Positions 1 to 15,022 of a stretch of 64,000 nucleotides of DNA are shown here, in pieces (positions within the stretch are counted from its first letter, which is position 1; each line of letters starts with the position of its first letter). The notes under the pieces were generated by a model. The model was not told where the DNA came from. It was given only the letters and a program-made list of their open reading frames with translations, and did not search any database. The translations under genes were made by a program, and so were the position numbers. Source of the DNA: Topomyia yanbarensis (taxonomy: Eukaryota; Arthropoda; Insecta; Diptera; Culicidae); the NCBI RefSeq assembly GCF_030247195.1, contig NC_080672.1:248810709-248874708 (forward strand). The letters run 5' to 3'.

Positions 1-40
1 TTTGATGTGGTTTATATACCGTCACACAAGATGGTGCACC

Positions 41-2615
<2,575 letters not shown>

Positions 2616-3140
2616 CAAAAGAAATGTATAGGATTCGCTCAAACTTTGAAAACGTTTTCCAAGGCCCGGAGGGCCAAGTTCCATATACTATTCGACTCAG
2701 CTGGACAAATTGGGACAATGTCTGTATGTGTATTTGTGTGTGTGTGTGCACTAATGTCATGTAATTATCTCAACAACCGCTGAACCAATCTTAACGAAAT
2801 TACTTTCAACTGAAAGGCCTAACGTTGCCATTTGACACTATTATTTTTGTTTTTCGATAGGTAGTTTATTTTCTGAGATACAAATGATTTTGTCAAAACA
2901 CAAAGGATTTAAGCAAATGGCTTTCAAAACAAAAGCAATGCAGTCGTATTATGTGCACATAATTATAAAGCTTGTAAAAATACCTTTCGAACAAGCGAAC
3001 GGGGGAGATATTGAACATTTTGTATTTTTATTCCGCGCTTACCAATTTCCACTAACTAAAAATGAGATCGTTACATACAGATTATTACTTTACGGCTGTT
3101 TTAGGGGCAAAACTAAACCGATTTTGAATATTGGAGTATG
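2616..3140 (+). repeat. interspersed repeat (GGCCCGGAGGGCC type)
   Basis: It carries an AAAAGAAATGTATAGGATTC block, a GGCCCGGAGGGCC palindrome, a TG-rich microsatellite and a segment reading 'CGCTGAACCAATCTTAACGA...CTGAAAGG'. The same order (ACTCGG-like block, TG-repeat, 'GCTGAACCGA...ATGAAAGG') recurs at 36396-37720. I recognise this as a common mosquito intergenic repeat of uncertain class. The 85-codon frame inside it is not convincing as a gene. Confidence 0.55.
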
Positions 3141-3429
3141 AAAACACATCTGCGTGGTTCAAGGAATTCGATTCTGAAAATATTTTGTTAATTTACTTAA
3201 TAATGAATTAACTATTTATCAAAAATTAATACGCATGTTTAGTTCAAAGACAAAACAATGCGTAAATTCACGTCAAAGTGAAAATTTGTCCAGAGTTGAT
3301 GTATCTATCCGTTGGATTAAGCATTGTGTTCAGTCGTCAGATAGACGTTGGATGATATATAAATGCACAGATCACCAAGTAATCCACCTAGTAGTGAGAA
3401 AATATATTTCTAACAAAATTCATATTTAT

Positions 3430-4480
3430 TTATTCCACACAGGCTATTCCCTAACCTAAAATTGTTACAATACATTACATCACATACATTTAATTACACA
3501 TCATACAATTATAAACAAAACACACGCTTAATTCACCACTGACAACATTAACCAAGTTGAATATTCGAATAATAACAATGATAACAAATCATTAAGGTTC
3601 CCAAACGCTGAAGTACTCATGGAACTCCCGAAAACAAATTCCGCGAGGCCAAGCAGTTGGAGACAAAGCTCTACGTTTTAGTTTCATGTCGACGCCCACC
3701 TTAAAAGAGATGATCGGCATTGATGCTGCATCATTCCATTCGGGTACCAACCTTTTCACGTTGACAGCATCACTGCCTAATGACTCCGCTACCATAGAGG
3801 CGATTTCATTCTCGCTCACGGTGTTTTTTTATTCTTGTGAAGAACAGCCAGCAGAGTGATGAGGCAGAATTTCTTCTCATCGAAGAGTGCGCAAATCTCG
3901 ATACGGGGCCGGTGCCTTGAAGTATTTTTGTCGATGACAGATCTGGAGAATTTTCTACTTCCGATGTACTATCGAGACGAACTCGGGAAATTTCGACGAT
4001 AGACTCTTGAATGACCACAATCTGTTGTTTCAGTTTGCTTAACTCGTCATGATCGTTTAAACTGTTTTCATTTGTTTGCGATTCTGTGTGAATAGCAACA
4101 GAAGGAGCACGGATGGGGAGAAAAGAATCAGCATCGGATATAGCCTGTCTTTTATCGCGAAACGCTCTGAATTGCCTAGCATCGCTCATTATATCTGCGC
4201 ATGGAGTACACATCCAGAAAATGTTTCGATGTTTATTGCAGCTTAGTGCCTCAGAAACGGTTAATGCAAGGCATTCGGCATGGTACTGATCGAAACAAAA
4301 ACCTTCGCAAACGATAGTATTCTCTCCTGGAGCAAACAAGCTGGCACACTTATTGCAGCTCATCTTTACAGTCCACTAGCAGCAAGCACAGTCTATCGTT
4401 TTATTTGCTTCTTCTTGATACAACGCTCGTTCGTTTTGTGCGGAGTCTTGAAGGGTTTCTTGGTTTTCGATGGCATATTA
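3430..4480 (-). mobile_element. ORF1-only CR1-type retrocopy
   Basis: A short 5' leader (about 4364-4480) is followed by an ORF1 gene (3592-4363). It then goes directly into about 150 bases of 3' sequence ending in AATAAATAAAT near 3430, with no ORF2. The (AATA)-type 3' end resembles that of the near-complete CR1-type element ending at 57662. CR1-group reverse transcriptases recognise the 3' end, so such a copy could have been mobilised in trans; that is inference. No target-site duplication was found, and the exact ends are approximate. Confidence 0.6.
3592..4363 (-). pseudogene. CR1-type ORF1 protein, one frameshift
   Basis: The start codon at 4363 opens MSCNKC. A PHD-like zinc finger follows within the first ~57 residues (C3, C6, C19, C23, H28, C31 and a later CxxC after W). 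A charged linker comes next, then a C-terminal RRM-like segment with 'SENEIASMVAESLG' and 'ALSPTAWPRGI'. That C-terminal block is typical of ORF1 proteins in the T1/Q-like CR1 clade, which bind element RNA. The frame breaks near 3812-3819 in a run of seven A residues; one base fewer would join WLFFTRIK to the SENEIAS segment. The product is about 250 residues, roughly half the 487 residues of the ORF1 at 53053, and lacks its Asn-rich region. Confidence 0.75.
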
Positions 4481-5069
4481 TACTCGTAGCATCACCGAAA
4501 GCAACTGTGTTTTTGAATAACAAAATTCTAGTGAAATTTTATCTTCTTTTGCAAGATTTATGTTATACTAATTATGGCGTAGAAGTTATCAATTGCATTA
4601 TGTATAATAAAGATGTAAGGAATCAAAATTTCGCCCTATGTACAAAAATAATTTCACAGCACTAACCATCATTTACCATTCCTTACTTGTCGCCCCTCCC
4701 CACCAACGATCTCTCCCCAATCTTGTTCGTGGCAACTGTCACTGCTTATATCTATCCTAATATTTCCAAATCCATTTCTAAGATGTGTGATAAGATCTTC
4801 AACCTATCTGAAATATTTGTTAGTATCCAAGCGATGTATTTGTTCAGATCAAAGAAAACAAACCTATTTTTGTCTTCAGCTTCCCTAGCCACAAAGCCAC
4901 TTGCGGAAACAAACTAAATATTACATTCTACTTGAAAAAGAAAGTATTTGTGGTCCTGGAAAAATTTACAAAATATTTGTATTATGCGAAAACTATAACT
5001 AATTTATGTTCAAACCCTGCTTTCCTCTGAAGATGAGGGGCTCTTCATATATATACTACACATATAGCT
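4481..5069. other. intergenic, nothing recognised
   Basis: AT-rich sequence with short random frames only. No element ends or RNA genes seen. Confidence 0.4.
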
Positions 5070-5269
5070 GACCCAATAGTTGTGATAGCAGCTATAGTTG
5101 TGATAGTGATGAAAATTGGTTGTTTTTGATCATTTAAATACCGTAAGGGCTTAAATATCAGTTTGTAAATTTCATATTTCTAATATTTCTAAATTTTGCG
5201 GACTACAATACGACGGTAGCGCGCTAACTATTTCGCTAGCAGGAGTAGTTTTTTTTCTATGCGTATAAC
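5070..5269 (-). repeat. partial ~196-bp repeat unit
   Basis: It contains GACCCAATAGTTGTG, the reverse complement of the CACAACTATTGGGTC core found in the tandem units at 18040-19160. It ends in 'AGTAGTTTTTTTTCTATGCG' followed by TATAAC. That end matches the unit junction at 18405-18440, and the match resumes at 18037. The 12.8-kb insertion therefore interrupts this unit. Confidence 0.55.
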
Positions 5270-5299
5270 TAAGCTGACCAACTGTAGGCTTGAAAAAAT

Positions 5300-6588
5300 C
5301 CGTACACTTTCCAGGTTACAATTGAAAACACAAAAGTTGATTTATTAGGCTGTTTAGTATCTCTCACGTTCATTATATTTTTGCTCTGGCGATGGTATTT
5401 TTACGAAATATTTTTCTGGATTCAGTGTGAGTGATGGAGCCAAAGTTTGTGTTCTAGCGTTCTGAGCTTTGTTATTTAAATATAATTAGTTTACCGTCAA
5501 AACCTAGCTCGATCATTCCGCGACATCATTCCGTTCATCGCATTATGCTCTTAAAATATCCTGGGAAATTGTTTTCTATTTCATAGTTTTCATATCAAGT
5601 AATCAAAATGAACCTGCTATGAAATGAATCTTGCTATGCAGAAAGTTTCTTAGCAATTATTGCAGACTGATATAATCCAATTAAAGTAAATATCATCATT
5701 CTTAGCTTTGGGGTCGGTAATTTTCGATTTTGGCATTCCAAGGCTTGGGAGATCAGACTCAAAAATATTTCAAAGATACAAGAAAAGGAATATCGGAATT
5801 GTGAATTTTAACTAAGATTTGAGTGCAGAAACCGAAGGCCATGAACGTTTGTTTTTAAAAAAATATTGAGGTATAAATCCTTGAATAAAGAGGATGTTTA
5901 CCATTATTCTCCTTCATATAAATAGCTGTACGTATAAAACAAGTGCTATACAGACAATAAAAGGAAAATGTAAAAAAGAGAGGTTTCTCGAATTTATCTC
6001 ACCAGTAGCATCAGAGAAAGAAAAGTGCACGCGACTTGCAATGACGCGCGGAAATCCTTTTTTGCAACAGGAGAATATTTGCTTCCTGTCCTGCTGCATC
6101 TTGGGGGTCATTAATTGCTCTCCAGTGATCGTGCAATACTTTATGATCGCGGTTGGCTCTTTTTTCTTATTTGTGGCCATTACAGATCACGAGTGTCAAT
6201 CCGCCTTCTTTGGCTTTGGTTCCTCACTGATGATACTGGCTTTTGATTTTGGGTGATTAGAAACAGTTTTTTCAGTGTTGCAGTTGCCATTAATACCTCA
6301 ATAGCAGCCAAAAATTTAACAACAGTTTTTGGATGATATTGATATTGAAGACTTTGTATTGGCTTTACTTGCCGAAGACGAGTTTTTCTTACCGACTGCT
6401 GTCCACGGTATATGATAGTGAGCCGTTTCAACATCGATCAGGTAGAAATCTGTCATTGATACGTAGAAAGCGTTGTCTGTGGAATGGTAGTGTCTTGTGT
6501 TGTTTATTATACGTTCAGGTAGGAAGGTTGCATTCTTACCACGTAATCACTATTGCAATATCTAGGAATATTTTTCCATGCATCCTTT
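5300..6588. other. interior of the 12.8-kb element, unrecognised
   Basis: No recognisable coding sequence. The 120-codon forward frame at 5894-6256 and its antisense counterparts have no family features I can name. Confidence 0.4.
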
Positions 6589-6960
6589 CTAACTGATTTC
6601 ACTTGACTCTACTGCGACAATATTTTTTAATTTTTTTAAGGGCAATATCGCAACTGTGAAGCGCAAGATCGTGTAGTCGAATTTCGATTTTGCCATTTTC
6701 CATAATCGCGAAGTTTTTGAATTTGATTTTATCACTGTCAGCGATCTGTTGTAGGTGGTTATGCAAAATGATTTATTTGCTTGGGGCAATCGAATGAACA
6801 TTTTCATCATTGAATGCTTGGTATGATGGAATTGGATAGAGGTGATTTTCGTAAGGCTTAGCTATGAAAACTTTTGGAAAATGTTCCATCTGGGGAGTAC
6901 CAAGTCTAAAGCAAAAAGACCCAAAGTCATTGATTACGTTATTTGATATTACCACCAAGT
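6589..6960 (-). pseudogene. unrecognised degraded coding-like segment
   Basis: One minus-strand frame reads through 6960 to about 6610 with a single internal TAA. The first part includes 'FRLGTPQMEHFPKVFIAKPY'. After the stop the same frame continues with 'FKNFAIMENGKIEIRLHDLA'. The composition looks protein-like, and the position inside the TIR-bounded block would suit a transposase or cargo remnant. I do not recognise the family, and chance cannot be excluded. Confidence 0.25.
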
Positions 6961-7059
6961 AAACATAGTGTATCCATTCTCAACAATTAATAACCATACT
7001 TCATCTAGGAAAATGGCTATTCATATTCTATTGAACATGATTGTAGTATTCTTATGTCC

Positions 7060-8562
7060 ACGATCGCGCAATAATAAAAACGTACGAATTTATGAACGAT
7101 GTCTCAAGCGCCAACACTCAAACGCCCGTCCTTGCGCGATCATGAATCGTACTCGTCCATGAGTTCCCACTTTAAAATACGAAACTTATATACACTAGAC
7201 AACAAATCTCAGGGCGCCATAGTTAAAAACTTCAGTGAGATGAGGGAGATCACTTCCTTTCCTCATCTGAACCGTTCACTCAAAATTATATATCAGTATG
7301 AATCAATCATCATCAATCAATATAATCCGAGAGCCCCTGCCTTTGTTCCTAGCAGCCTAGGTTCATGTCTTCCATCTTGGTCTCAAAAAATTCACATGCA
7401 CTGTCTCAGGGCGTTATGGCCGGATACTCTAGTGATATGGGGGAACTCATTCCTTTCTAGATGTGAAGAGCGCACTGAAAATCACCGTTCGTGCAAGCAT
7501 TCAATAACCTACGCGAATGTATAAGCGATTACAGAATTTATATACGAGACACACAGATGCTCATTGCGGTCATCCACACAAACCTACTCCTGCGAAGGCA
7601 AATGAATTATCGAAGTTAAAGCCCAAATATACAATAATAATAATACGCCCGCAATCTCGCTAACATAAAAACGTCCCTGCGATTAGGTGAGCATTTTAAC
7701 AACTACGATTTTTCACGTTTTCACGCAATCACGAATCAGTCACGGCTTGTCCTAGCAGCTCTTTAGTTGTACCAATCTCAAGACAATACATGACTTTTAT
7801 ATACACTAGACAACAAGCTTCAGGGCGATATTGCCGGGTATTCTAGTCATATGAAGGAACTCAATCTCTTCTAGCATCTAAACCATACATTCAAAATTAA
7901 ACATCAGACTCGCGTTTTGCGAATATCCAGATGGCCACACGGTTATACAATCGAATTTGCACGCGAAGTTACATACTCACTAGCACAGATGACAAGCAAA
8001 CGCCTACGCGATTAAATATGTTAACATACAAACACTCGGATCCTACGCGATCATCCGCGCGCTGTTACGCCCGCGATCTCGCAAACATGAAAATGCCCCG
8101 GTGATTAAGTAAACGTTTTAGCACTTCTAAATTTATAAACGCGGTCTCAACCGCAAACATATAAACGCTTGTTCCCACGAGATCGTGAAATTTCCACGCT
8201 TCTACATCTGAACCGTACGTCAATATCACAATCATCAGACTCGCGTTTTGCGAATATCCAAATGGCCACACGGTTATACAATCGAATTTGCACGCGAAGT
8301 TACATACTCACTAGCACAGATGACAAGCAAACGCCTACGCGATTAAATATGTTAACATACAAACACTCGGATCCTACGCGATCATCCGCGCGCTGTTACG
8401 CCCGCGATCTCGCAAACATGAAAATGCCCCGGTGATTAAGTAAACGTTTTAGCACTTCTAAATTTATAAACGCGGTCTCAACCGCAAACATATAAACGCT
8501 TGTTCCCACGAGATCGTGAAATTTCCACGCTTCTACATCTGAACCGTACGTTCAATATCACA
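7060..8562. repeat. degenerate satellite-like field with a 331-bp tandem duplication
   Basis: Short related blocks recur, carrying words such as GCGATCTCGCAAACAT, CGCGATCAT and TATACACTAGACAACAA (the last at 7188 and 7798). Positions 7902-8232 are repeated almost without change at 8233-8562, with only about two differences seen. The low divergence implies a recent tandem duplication. The frames over it (8065-8435) are repeat artefacts. Confidence 0.85.
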
Positions 8563-9186
8563 ATCAATAATAAAAGCCCGCTGCGATTGGCCTTAAGCAG
8601 TGTTTTAGTGGGCGACATTCCTAACCTCATCTGCAATTGTGATTCTGACAAAGAGCCCTTCCGAGAATCCAGTTCTACAGCTTCAGTTGGACCACTTTCA
8701 AAAAACTTTACGGTAACGTTTCACTCTTTAACCTTTTCACCCCTGATTAAACCTTTTAATATAGGAGCCCATTTCAAAATATTGACCAGCAAGACAACAT
8801 ATTGAGAATAATGGTTATAATTCTTATCGTAGCGAACATATTTTAACTATTTGGTCAAAATAATTACAACTTCATCTATAAAAGAATGTATACTGATTTG
8901 GTACATTTGGTATATAATTAAAGAGCCATGTAGCGTAAATGAAAGTAGCAGGCAAATCATAATGTTGCACTAGGTCGCTGTGCAATGAAGTGAGTGAGTC
9001 TGTTTCTCGTATTCTTCGAAAACAAGAATATTCGGTATCGGTATTCCACCGGTACTGCAAGTCCTGAGGGCTTCAGTGCCATGGCACCTGTTCTCACAAA
9101 AAGGATCGATACTAGGAACCTCGGACTTCGCGCCAGCTATCCAAATTTAAAAAATATAACCTTACTTGTGTCAATGGTTTAGGTGA
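8563..9186. other. unrecognised interior sequence
   Basis: No convincing gene. The 101-codon frame at 8500-8805 begins inside the tandem duplication and has no recognisable domain. Confidence 0.35.
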
Positions 9187-9378
9187 CTGGTTGCCCAGGT
9201 GTTGACGGAACTGTTCGTATGTCCTCGTTTCGACGACGAAAGGAGAGCAATGCTTGACGTCTGTGGCTGGGACACAACCCCTGATACCCTTATTCAGCGG
9301 ATGTGTCAAGCGGTGAAGAAGTGGAACGCAGTCTCGACTGCAACCACCCAGAATGCCTGCAGGCTATAGAGAATCTGG
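9187..9378 (+). pseudogene. R1-type ORF2 C-terminal fragment
   Basis: The forward frame near 9212-9370 reads 'ELFVCPRFDDERRAMLDVCG' and later 'QAVKKWNAVS', then stops at TAG. The CPRF...ERR...W-N-A-V pattern is the usual C-terminal tail, after the zinc-knuckle region, of R1-group ORF2 proteins. Only the last ~55 codons remain, so this is a 5'-truncated or rearranged copy. It differs from the R1 family at 37722-40600 and 58066-59960. Confidence 0.7.
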
Positions 9379-10250
9379 CGCACCGAGCAACAGACGGGCA
9401 CGACTAACTAGTGATTGGTTAGTTGGAGCAGAAAAGGCCGAGCGTGAAAATGTGAGTGAATGGTCTGTTCATGCTGAGGCAGGTTTGGCGCAGCGAATGG
9501 CAATCGCGTAAGAGGTAAACCCAGCCACCCCGAAGCAAGGCAGAAGAGTGAGTGTATAGGCGTATATGTGGGCTGCTTCATGCCATGATGGGAGGGTCGT
9601 AGCGTAGCATGTTGGGACTTCGCTATTTATACCTCGTGGCGTGGCAGAGAAATGAAGGGTGAGCATCCAAGGCAGCCTCACATGGTATGTTAGGGGTGAG
9701 CACAAAAGTAAGCCTCACAAGGTACGAACACGGTGAGCACCCAAGTAAGCCTCACACGGTATGTCAGAAGTGGGGCCTAAGAAAAATGTCCCACGTGGGA
9801 TACCAGGGGGAGCGACAGGGCGTAATAGAGTGGTATGATCGAGAGTGAATCAGGTGATAGGGTGAGCATCAAAGTCAGCCTCACATGGTATGGTAGAGGT
9901 GAGCACAAAAGTAAGCCTCATGTGAAGTGTTAGAGAGTGAATCAGGGTGTGACAGATCGAGCACCCAAGTAAGCCTCATACAGGATGCATGAACGCGTGA
10001 GCGAGAGTGAGTACATCAAGTACAGCCATCCCCCAGAAGTAATACCGAGAGGTAGTCTCTGGGGGGAACAATGGTGGTGCCCAATGGAGTTTAGTCGGTA
10101 TTACCTAGTCATGGTGTCCACCATGAGAGCCCGACACTCCAGTACACCCCGTGTGGTAGCTTGGTATCTACTAATGTACGTGTACTGTTTTTTCATTTAT
10201 TACATTTTATTTATTAGGTACATTATTATTACATTGTTGCCTATGATTGT
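9379..10250 (+). repeat. R1-type 3' untranslated region with ~40-60-bp iterations
   Basis: This follows the ORF2 stop. The words GTGAGCACCCAAGTAAGCC and CTCACATGGTATG recur about six times between 9660 and 9985. A GC-richer block around 10025-10160 is followed by an AT-rich end near 10250. Repetitive 3' UTRs are common in arthropod R1-group elements. Confidence 0.6.
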
Positions 10251-11062
10251 ATAAATTGTAGAAACCTACCAGTATAGTTATCAAAAAAGTTCAACAAATT
10301 TTGAAAATGTTTCTCAAAGATTATTTTACTATTCAAACGCGCGATTCTAATTCTGTTTCAGTTCCTCAATATCACCAATGCCCCGTTTTTCGATGTTATA
10401 AGCTATGGTTTCTATTGTTAACCACAATCCTGCTTTGTACCGATGGTTATTTCTACTAATATTAGATAATAGCTCATCTGGATCCGAAATTGAAACCAAC
10501 AGTTTATCCTTTAATATTCGTTTTAACCACATCCAATTTGTTTTTGCTAAGACACAATGTTTTACTAAATGGTTCACAGTTTCTACCTTTCTGCAATAAT
10601 CTCATAGGTCGGATTCGACTCCACTCACTTTGTTAATATAAAGTTTGTGTTTATTTGGAATTATATCTTTGTACATGCTGAGTAATGCAGTTTTTCCATT
10701 AGAAGTTATAAAATTTTGATTCAAGTTTTCCAATAGGTTTTCCTATAGTAATTGAGGCATGTCCTCCTGCGTTTTACATTTGATTTCAAGTTTTTGTATG
10801 AAGCAATAGTAAAGTTTTTTGCTTGTATTTAAAGTATTTAGTAATTGCATGTCCTCTGCAATGCAAATCCATTGTCTCAAATTTCTTGTGAGATTTTTAT
10901 TGTTTTTTTCTGACTTAACATGAAGTCATCATCATTGTTCACAGGCAAGTAAAGCTCATTTCTAGGTACCTTAAATATATATCCTTGCCATAAGAATTTA
11001 CCACAAATTGATTTGATTTCTGCTATGTGCTTGTTATTAGGAGGAAATATCTGAGATATGTA

Positions 11063-12054
11063 GGGGAACATGGGGAGACTTGACCAGGTTTTCAGCTAAA
11101 ACTGCATAAATCTCTAAAAAGCCTTCAATCCCCCAAAAATTATTCAGATATAATGCGCAAAGTTATTGCGCGTCTTCATGATTTTTTGCAAAATTTTTAA
11201 TTTAATTTTTGAAAAGTTACAAAAGTTTTTCTGCGATCGTTTTTTCTGGTCAAGTCTTCCCATTGCGGGGAGACTTGACCAAGGCGTGGGGAGACTTGAC
11301 CAAGAGAATTTTGAAAAATCATAACAAAAAATAATGATATAAAATATACTGTAATTATTTTTTCCCCTGTTGTCGAGATCCTTAGGTAGCAGTAAAAAAT
11401 ATAAAAGAGTTGCATTTTATAAATTTTGATTTTTTAAATGCATTTCTTTTTAAGGATTAACTGTACTGCTTGCATTGCATGTTCACACGTCACGCAATCA
11501 GTCCTACTATTGCTAACTATGCATACAAATTTTAAAATATAAAGACTTATGTTTGGGATGGGATTTTTTTACGGCGTGATTAACATTAACAGTAGATACC
11601 AAAGCATAATAAATATTAGGAATTTTGTATCTTTCTTCAGCTGATCGCTACTTGGTCAAGTCTCCCCATAAAATCTTGGTCAAGTCTCCCCAACATTAGT
11701 AATTGCGTTCAATTTCATGCGAATTCTAGTAATAACTATTCCAATGTTCCAGTTTATGTAAAATCATTTCACTGCTTCACAAGTATATTGGTATATTAGT
11801 CATTTAATAGTAATTAGTAGTCGAGTGGATATGTCCATACAAAGTTTGATAAAAAATTACATCATTTAATGCAAATTTATTAATCACGTAATATTTTCTG
11901 CAAGGAAAGGATTTTTTACTCCAAACTTTCAAAATTACCTTAAGGGATCGAAACAAGTATAAAAATATTTTTGAAAAAAAAATTAACAATCGAATGGAAG
12001 ATGCCATAGCCGAAAATAGAATTTTGCGCTTGGTCAAGTCTCCCCATGTTCCCC
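11063..12054. mobile_element. 992-bp TIR element with TA duplication, inserted in ORF2
   Basis: It has perfect 24-bp inverted ends starting GGGGAACATGGGGAGACTTG, flanked by TA at 11061-11062 and 12055-12056. Removing the element with one TA restores the L1-like frame across the site. The 15-base motif GGGGAGACTTGACCA, or its complement, recurs internally near 11250, 11264, 11287, 11655 and 11680 as well as in both ends. No transposase frame is present, so it is non-autonomous. A TA duplication fits Tc1/mariner-type or other TA-targeting transposases. Confidence 0.85.
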
Positions 12055-14215
12055 TACCACAGCTTTGATAATATATACGTATTAAGTAACCATGTTTCTG
12101 CGGTAATGCAAAGATATGGTATATTTCAATTTCAGAAGGTATTTTGAATAATTTGAATTTATCATTTTGCCGAAATTTTGTCTGATATCGACGCCCAAGA
12201 TTTTCAAACTGTCTACTTCTTTTATCTGATGTGGACCCGAAAAACAATTGCTTAATCGCATGAACTGCGATTTCGTGACATTCAATTCAATTTTGGAGTA
12301 TATGCTATAGTAGCTTATAATTTGCAAAACTGTATCAAACTCATGGTTATTACGAATTAGAATATTAATGTCATCTGCATATGCAATAATCCTATCGAAA
12401 ATATTATCAATGAGACAACCACTAACATTTTCATTCAACATTTTAATCAGTGGTTCAATGTATAGTGCAAAGAGTGCCATACTAAGCGGGCAGCCTTGCC
12501 TTACAGAACAAGAAATTTTGATTGATGGCGTGAAAAAGCCATTGAAAAGTATTTTTGAAGTCGCATTCAAATATAATCTCTTAATGGCATTTATAAATTG
12601 AGCTGGGAAATTCAATTTGTTCAAAACCGCCCATCTACTCGATCAAAAGCTTTTTCTAGATCGAGACTCAAAACCATTCCCTTAAAGTGCTTAGATTGGT
12701 TGGCTTTAATCATAATATTCCGTAACATTTTTAGATTATCGATGCACGAAAGGTCCGGGATGCAAGCTTTTTGCTCTGGACCAATCAGATTAGTAAGAAC
12801 AGGCTGCAACCTGTTCCACAACATCTTCGTGTATAATTTACTGTCGGTGTTCAGTATGCTCACCGGACGACGATTCGATAGCTCATAACTATTTTCTTTC
12901 TTTGGGATCAAAGTTATATTTCCTTCTGAAAATGAGACAGGTGGATATGCATTGTCCAACAAGTATGAGTTGAACAACTTAATCATATCATCCTTTACAA
13001 AATCAAAAAATGTTGCATAAAAATTGTAACACAGTCCATTAGGTCCAGGGCTGCTCTTTTTTGTTGCGCTGAACAACGCATTTTTCAGCTCGCTTATTTC
13101 AAATGGTTTTATTAGACTTGCACTCTCGTGTTCGTTCAGACTCTTGCTTATGTATTTCAAAACATTTTCATATTCTGTGTCGGTATCTGGTTGCTTTTCA
13201 AATATTCGTTTGAAATGATCATGAAGAGTTGCCTTCAACGTATTAGTATCCCCAGTTAGTTCGTTATTTATTCTCAATTTCAACATGTTTGAACCTGTGG
13301 AATTATTGATTCGGGTCGAAATATGGAACAGACTAATTTTTTCTTCTGATAGCAATGTATTCACTTTCATTTTGAAATTTGTAGCATTCATTTGGTTAGA
13401 TTCTATCGCCAAATAATTCATTTAAACAACAATAATAAAAATTATTTTCTCTCTTTATTTGTTGGCCTAATCGATAGCTTTCGTTTTTAAAAAAATTCTT
13501 TGCGTTTCCTTTGAAATCTGTATTCCACCAGTAATTTAAGTTACGGTACGAATTACGACTCTTCAAGTTATTGTACATGTTTATAAAGTTAGTTTTTATT
13601 TCTTCATTTTTCAAATATGAAGAGTTTAGTTTCCAGTATCCCCGCCCGGAGAAATTAACGCTTGACGTGTTGTCTATTTTGTATTTAATCAGTACTCCGT
13701 ACATGGTACATTACATGGTGATCCGAAAAATCCAATGGAACAGTTGCAAGTTTTGTTACCTTTGTTACAAATGATAAAGAGGTATAATAACGGTCCAGCC
13801 GTGATTTGGAGTCGTTTCGAATAAATGTGAACGTAGTGTTTTTTTGTCTTATCTTCTTCTGATCTGTCAGCCCGAGCGATGTAATTAAGCTTTTAAGCCC
13901 ACCTGAAACATTTTTTTTTATTTTCGCGTTTGAATCTTCTGGAAATATTATGCAGTTGAAATCTCTCACAATTATGTTTTCCCGACCAGCTGCCAAATGA
14001 ATCAAAACATCCTGTGTAAATAGAAGGTCTCGTTCTTTTTTGTACTTACTGCCGGAATGCGCGTAAATATTCACAAAGTTGATGTTATCAATACATACAG
14101 AGGTGATCCTTCCATTTTGGTTCAAGATATAACTAGGGTTACCAACCGTCCTTATTTTAAAGGACATGTCCTTATTTTCGAGGTTTTTGGAAAGCGTTCT
14201 TATTTTACTTCAAAT

Positions 14216-14985
14216 CGTCGCTGTTGTGCTATCTTATGACAAACGCCATTTTGGGGTAAACTGAGTTAGATATGCCACATTACTTGTCTAAAAAATCTCT
14301 ACAAAGTGGCGTTTACAGAATATTGACATTCTGCTTGGCTACTGAGATATAGCGACAAACGTGCTGAAAAATTTCTAATTTTTTGCTTCAAATGACTGTG
14401 TCTGGGGGTTGGCTCAAATTATCTTTATGTATGAGATGTTTTTATATGTAAAACTATCTGATAAACACAATGGCATAATCATTTTCGAAACAAAAATGCA
14501 CGAACTGTGAGAAAAAAGCAATTTAAGTTTTAAATTGGAAATATAGCATATTTGGCAACACTGTAACCAAAAATAACTATTTTTTCTAGATTCCCTGACT
14601 CATTTCCTTCAAAATGCATCTCACCGATTGTTTATAGACCAAATGAAGCCAAAGATATGAATAAAAGTTAATAATTGATGATTTTTTTCTATGGAAAATT
14701 TTCCATGCACGATTATGACACGCCATACAAATTTTGTCATCAATACACACCTATGACACGTGTGAAACCGACTTTTGTTTACATTTTTAAAGAAAACTCG
14801 CAATGTAGTTAACCGATTCTCGTAATATTTGAGAGATTAATGCAGCATAGATAGAAGCATCATTTGTCTTCTTTGAATTATTTATACCATTTATAAGTTT
14901 CAAGATACTCAAGCTCAAACTTTAAAAATCGTTTTTCTCGAAATGTGCAAAATGGCGCTTGTCATAAGATAGCACAACAGCGACG
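14216..14985 (-). mobile_element. 770-bp MITE, copy 1 (4-bp duplication)
   Basis: Ends begin CGTCGCTGTTGTGCTATCTT and are inverted at both sides for about 38 bases. Flanking AAAT occurs at 14212-14215 and 14986-14989. A second full copy of exactly the same length lies inverted at 19521-20290, and a partial copy at 60393. No transposase is encoded. A 4-bp duplication does not identify the superfamily. Confidence 0.85.
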
Positions 14986-15022
14986 AAATGTCCTTATTTT
15001 TAGTCTCAAACCTTGGCATATA

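Noticed and set aside
7902..8562. CRISPR-like direct repeats
   Set aside because: Two long 331-bp units without short repeats and unique spacers; a eukaryotic tandem duplication.
9660..9985. CRISPR-like array of ~20-base repeats
   Set aside because: Repeats are diverged, spacing is irregular, and the context is an R1 3' UTR.
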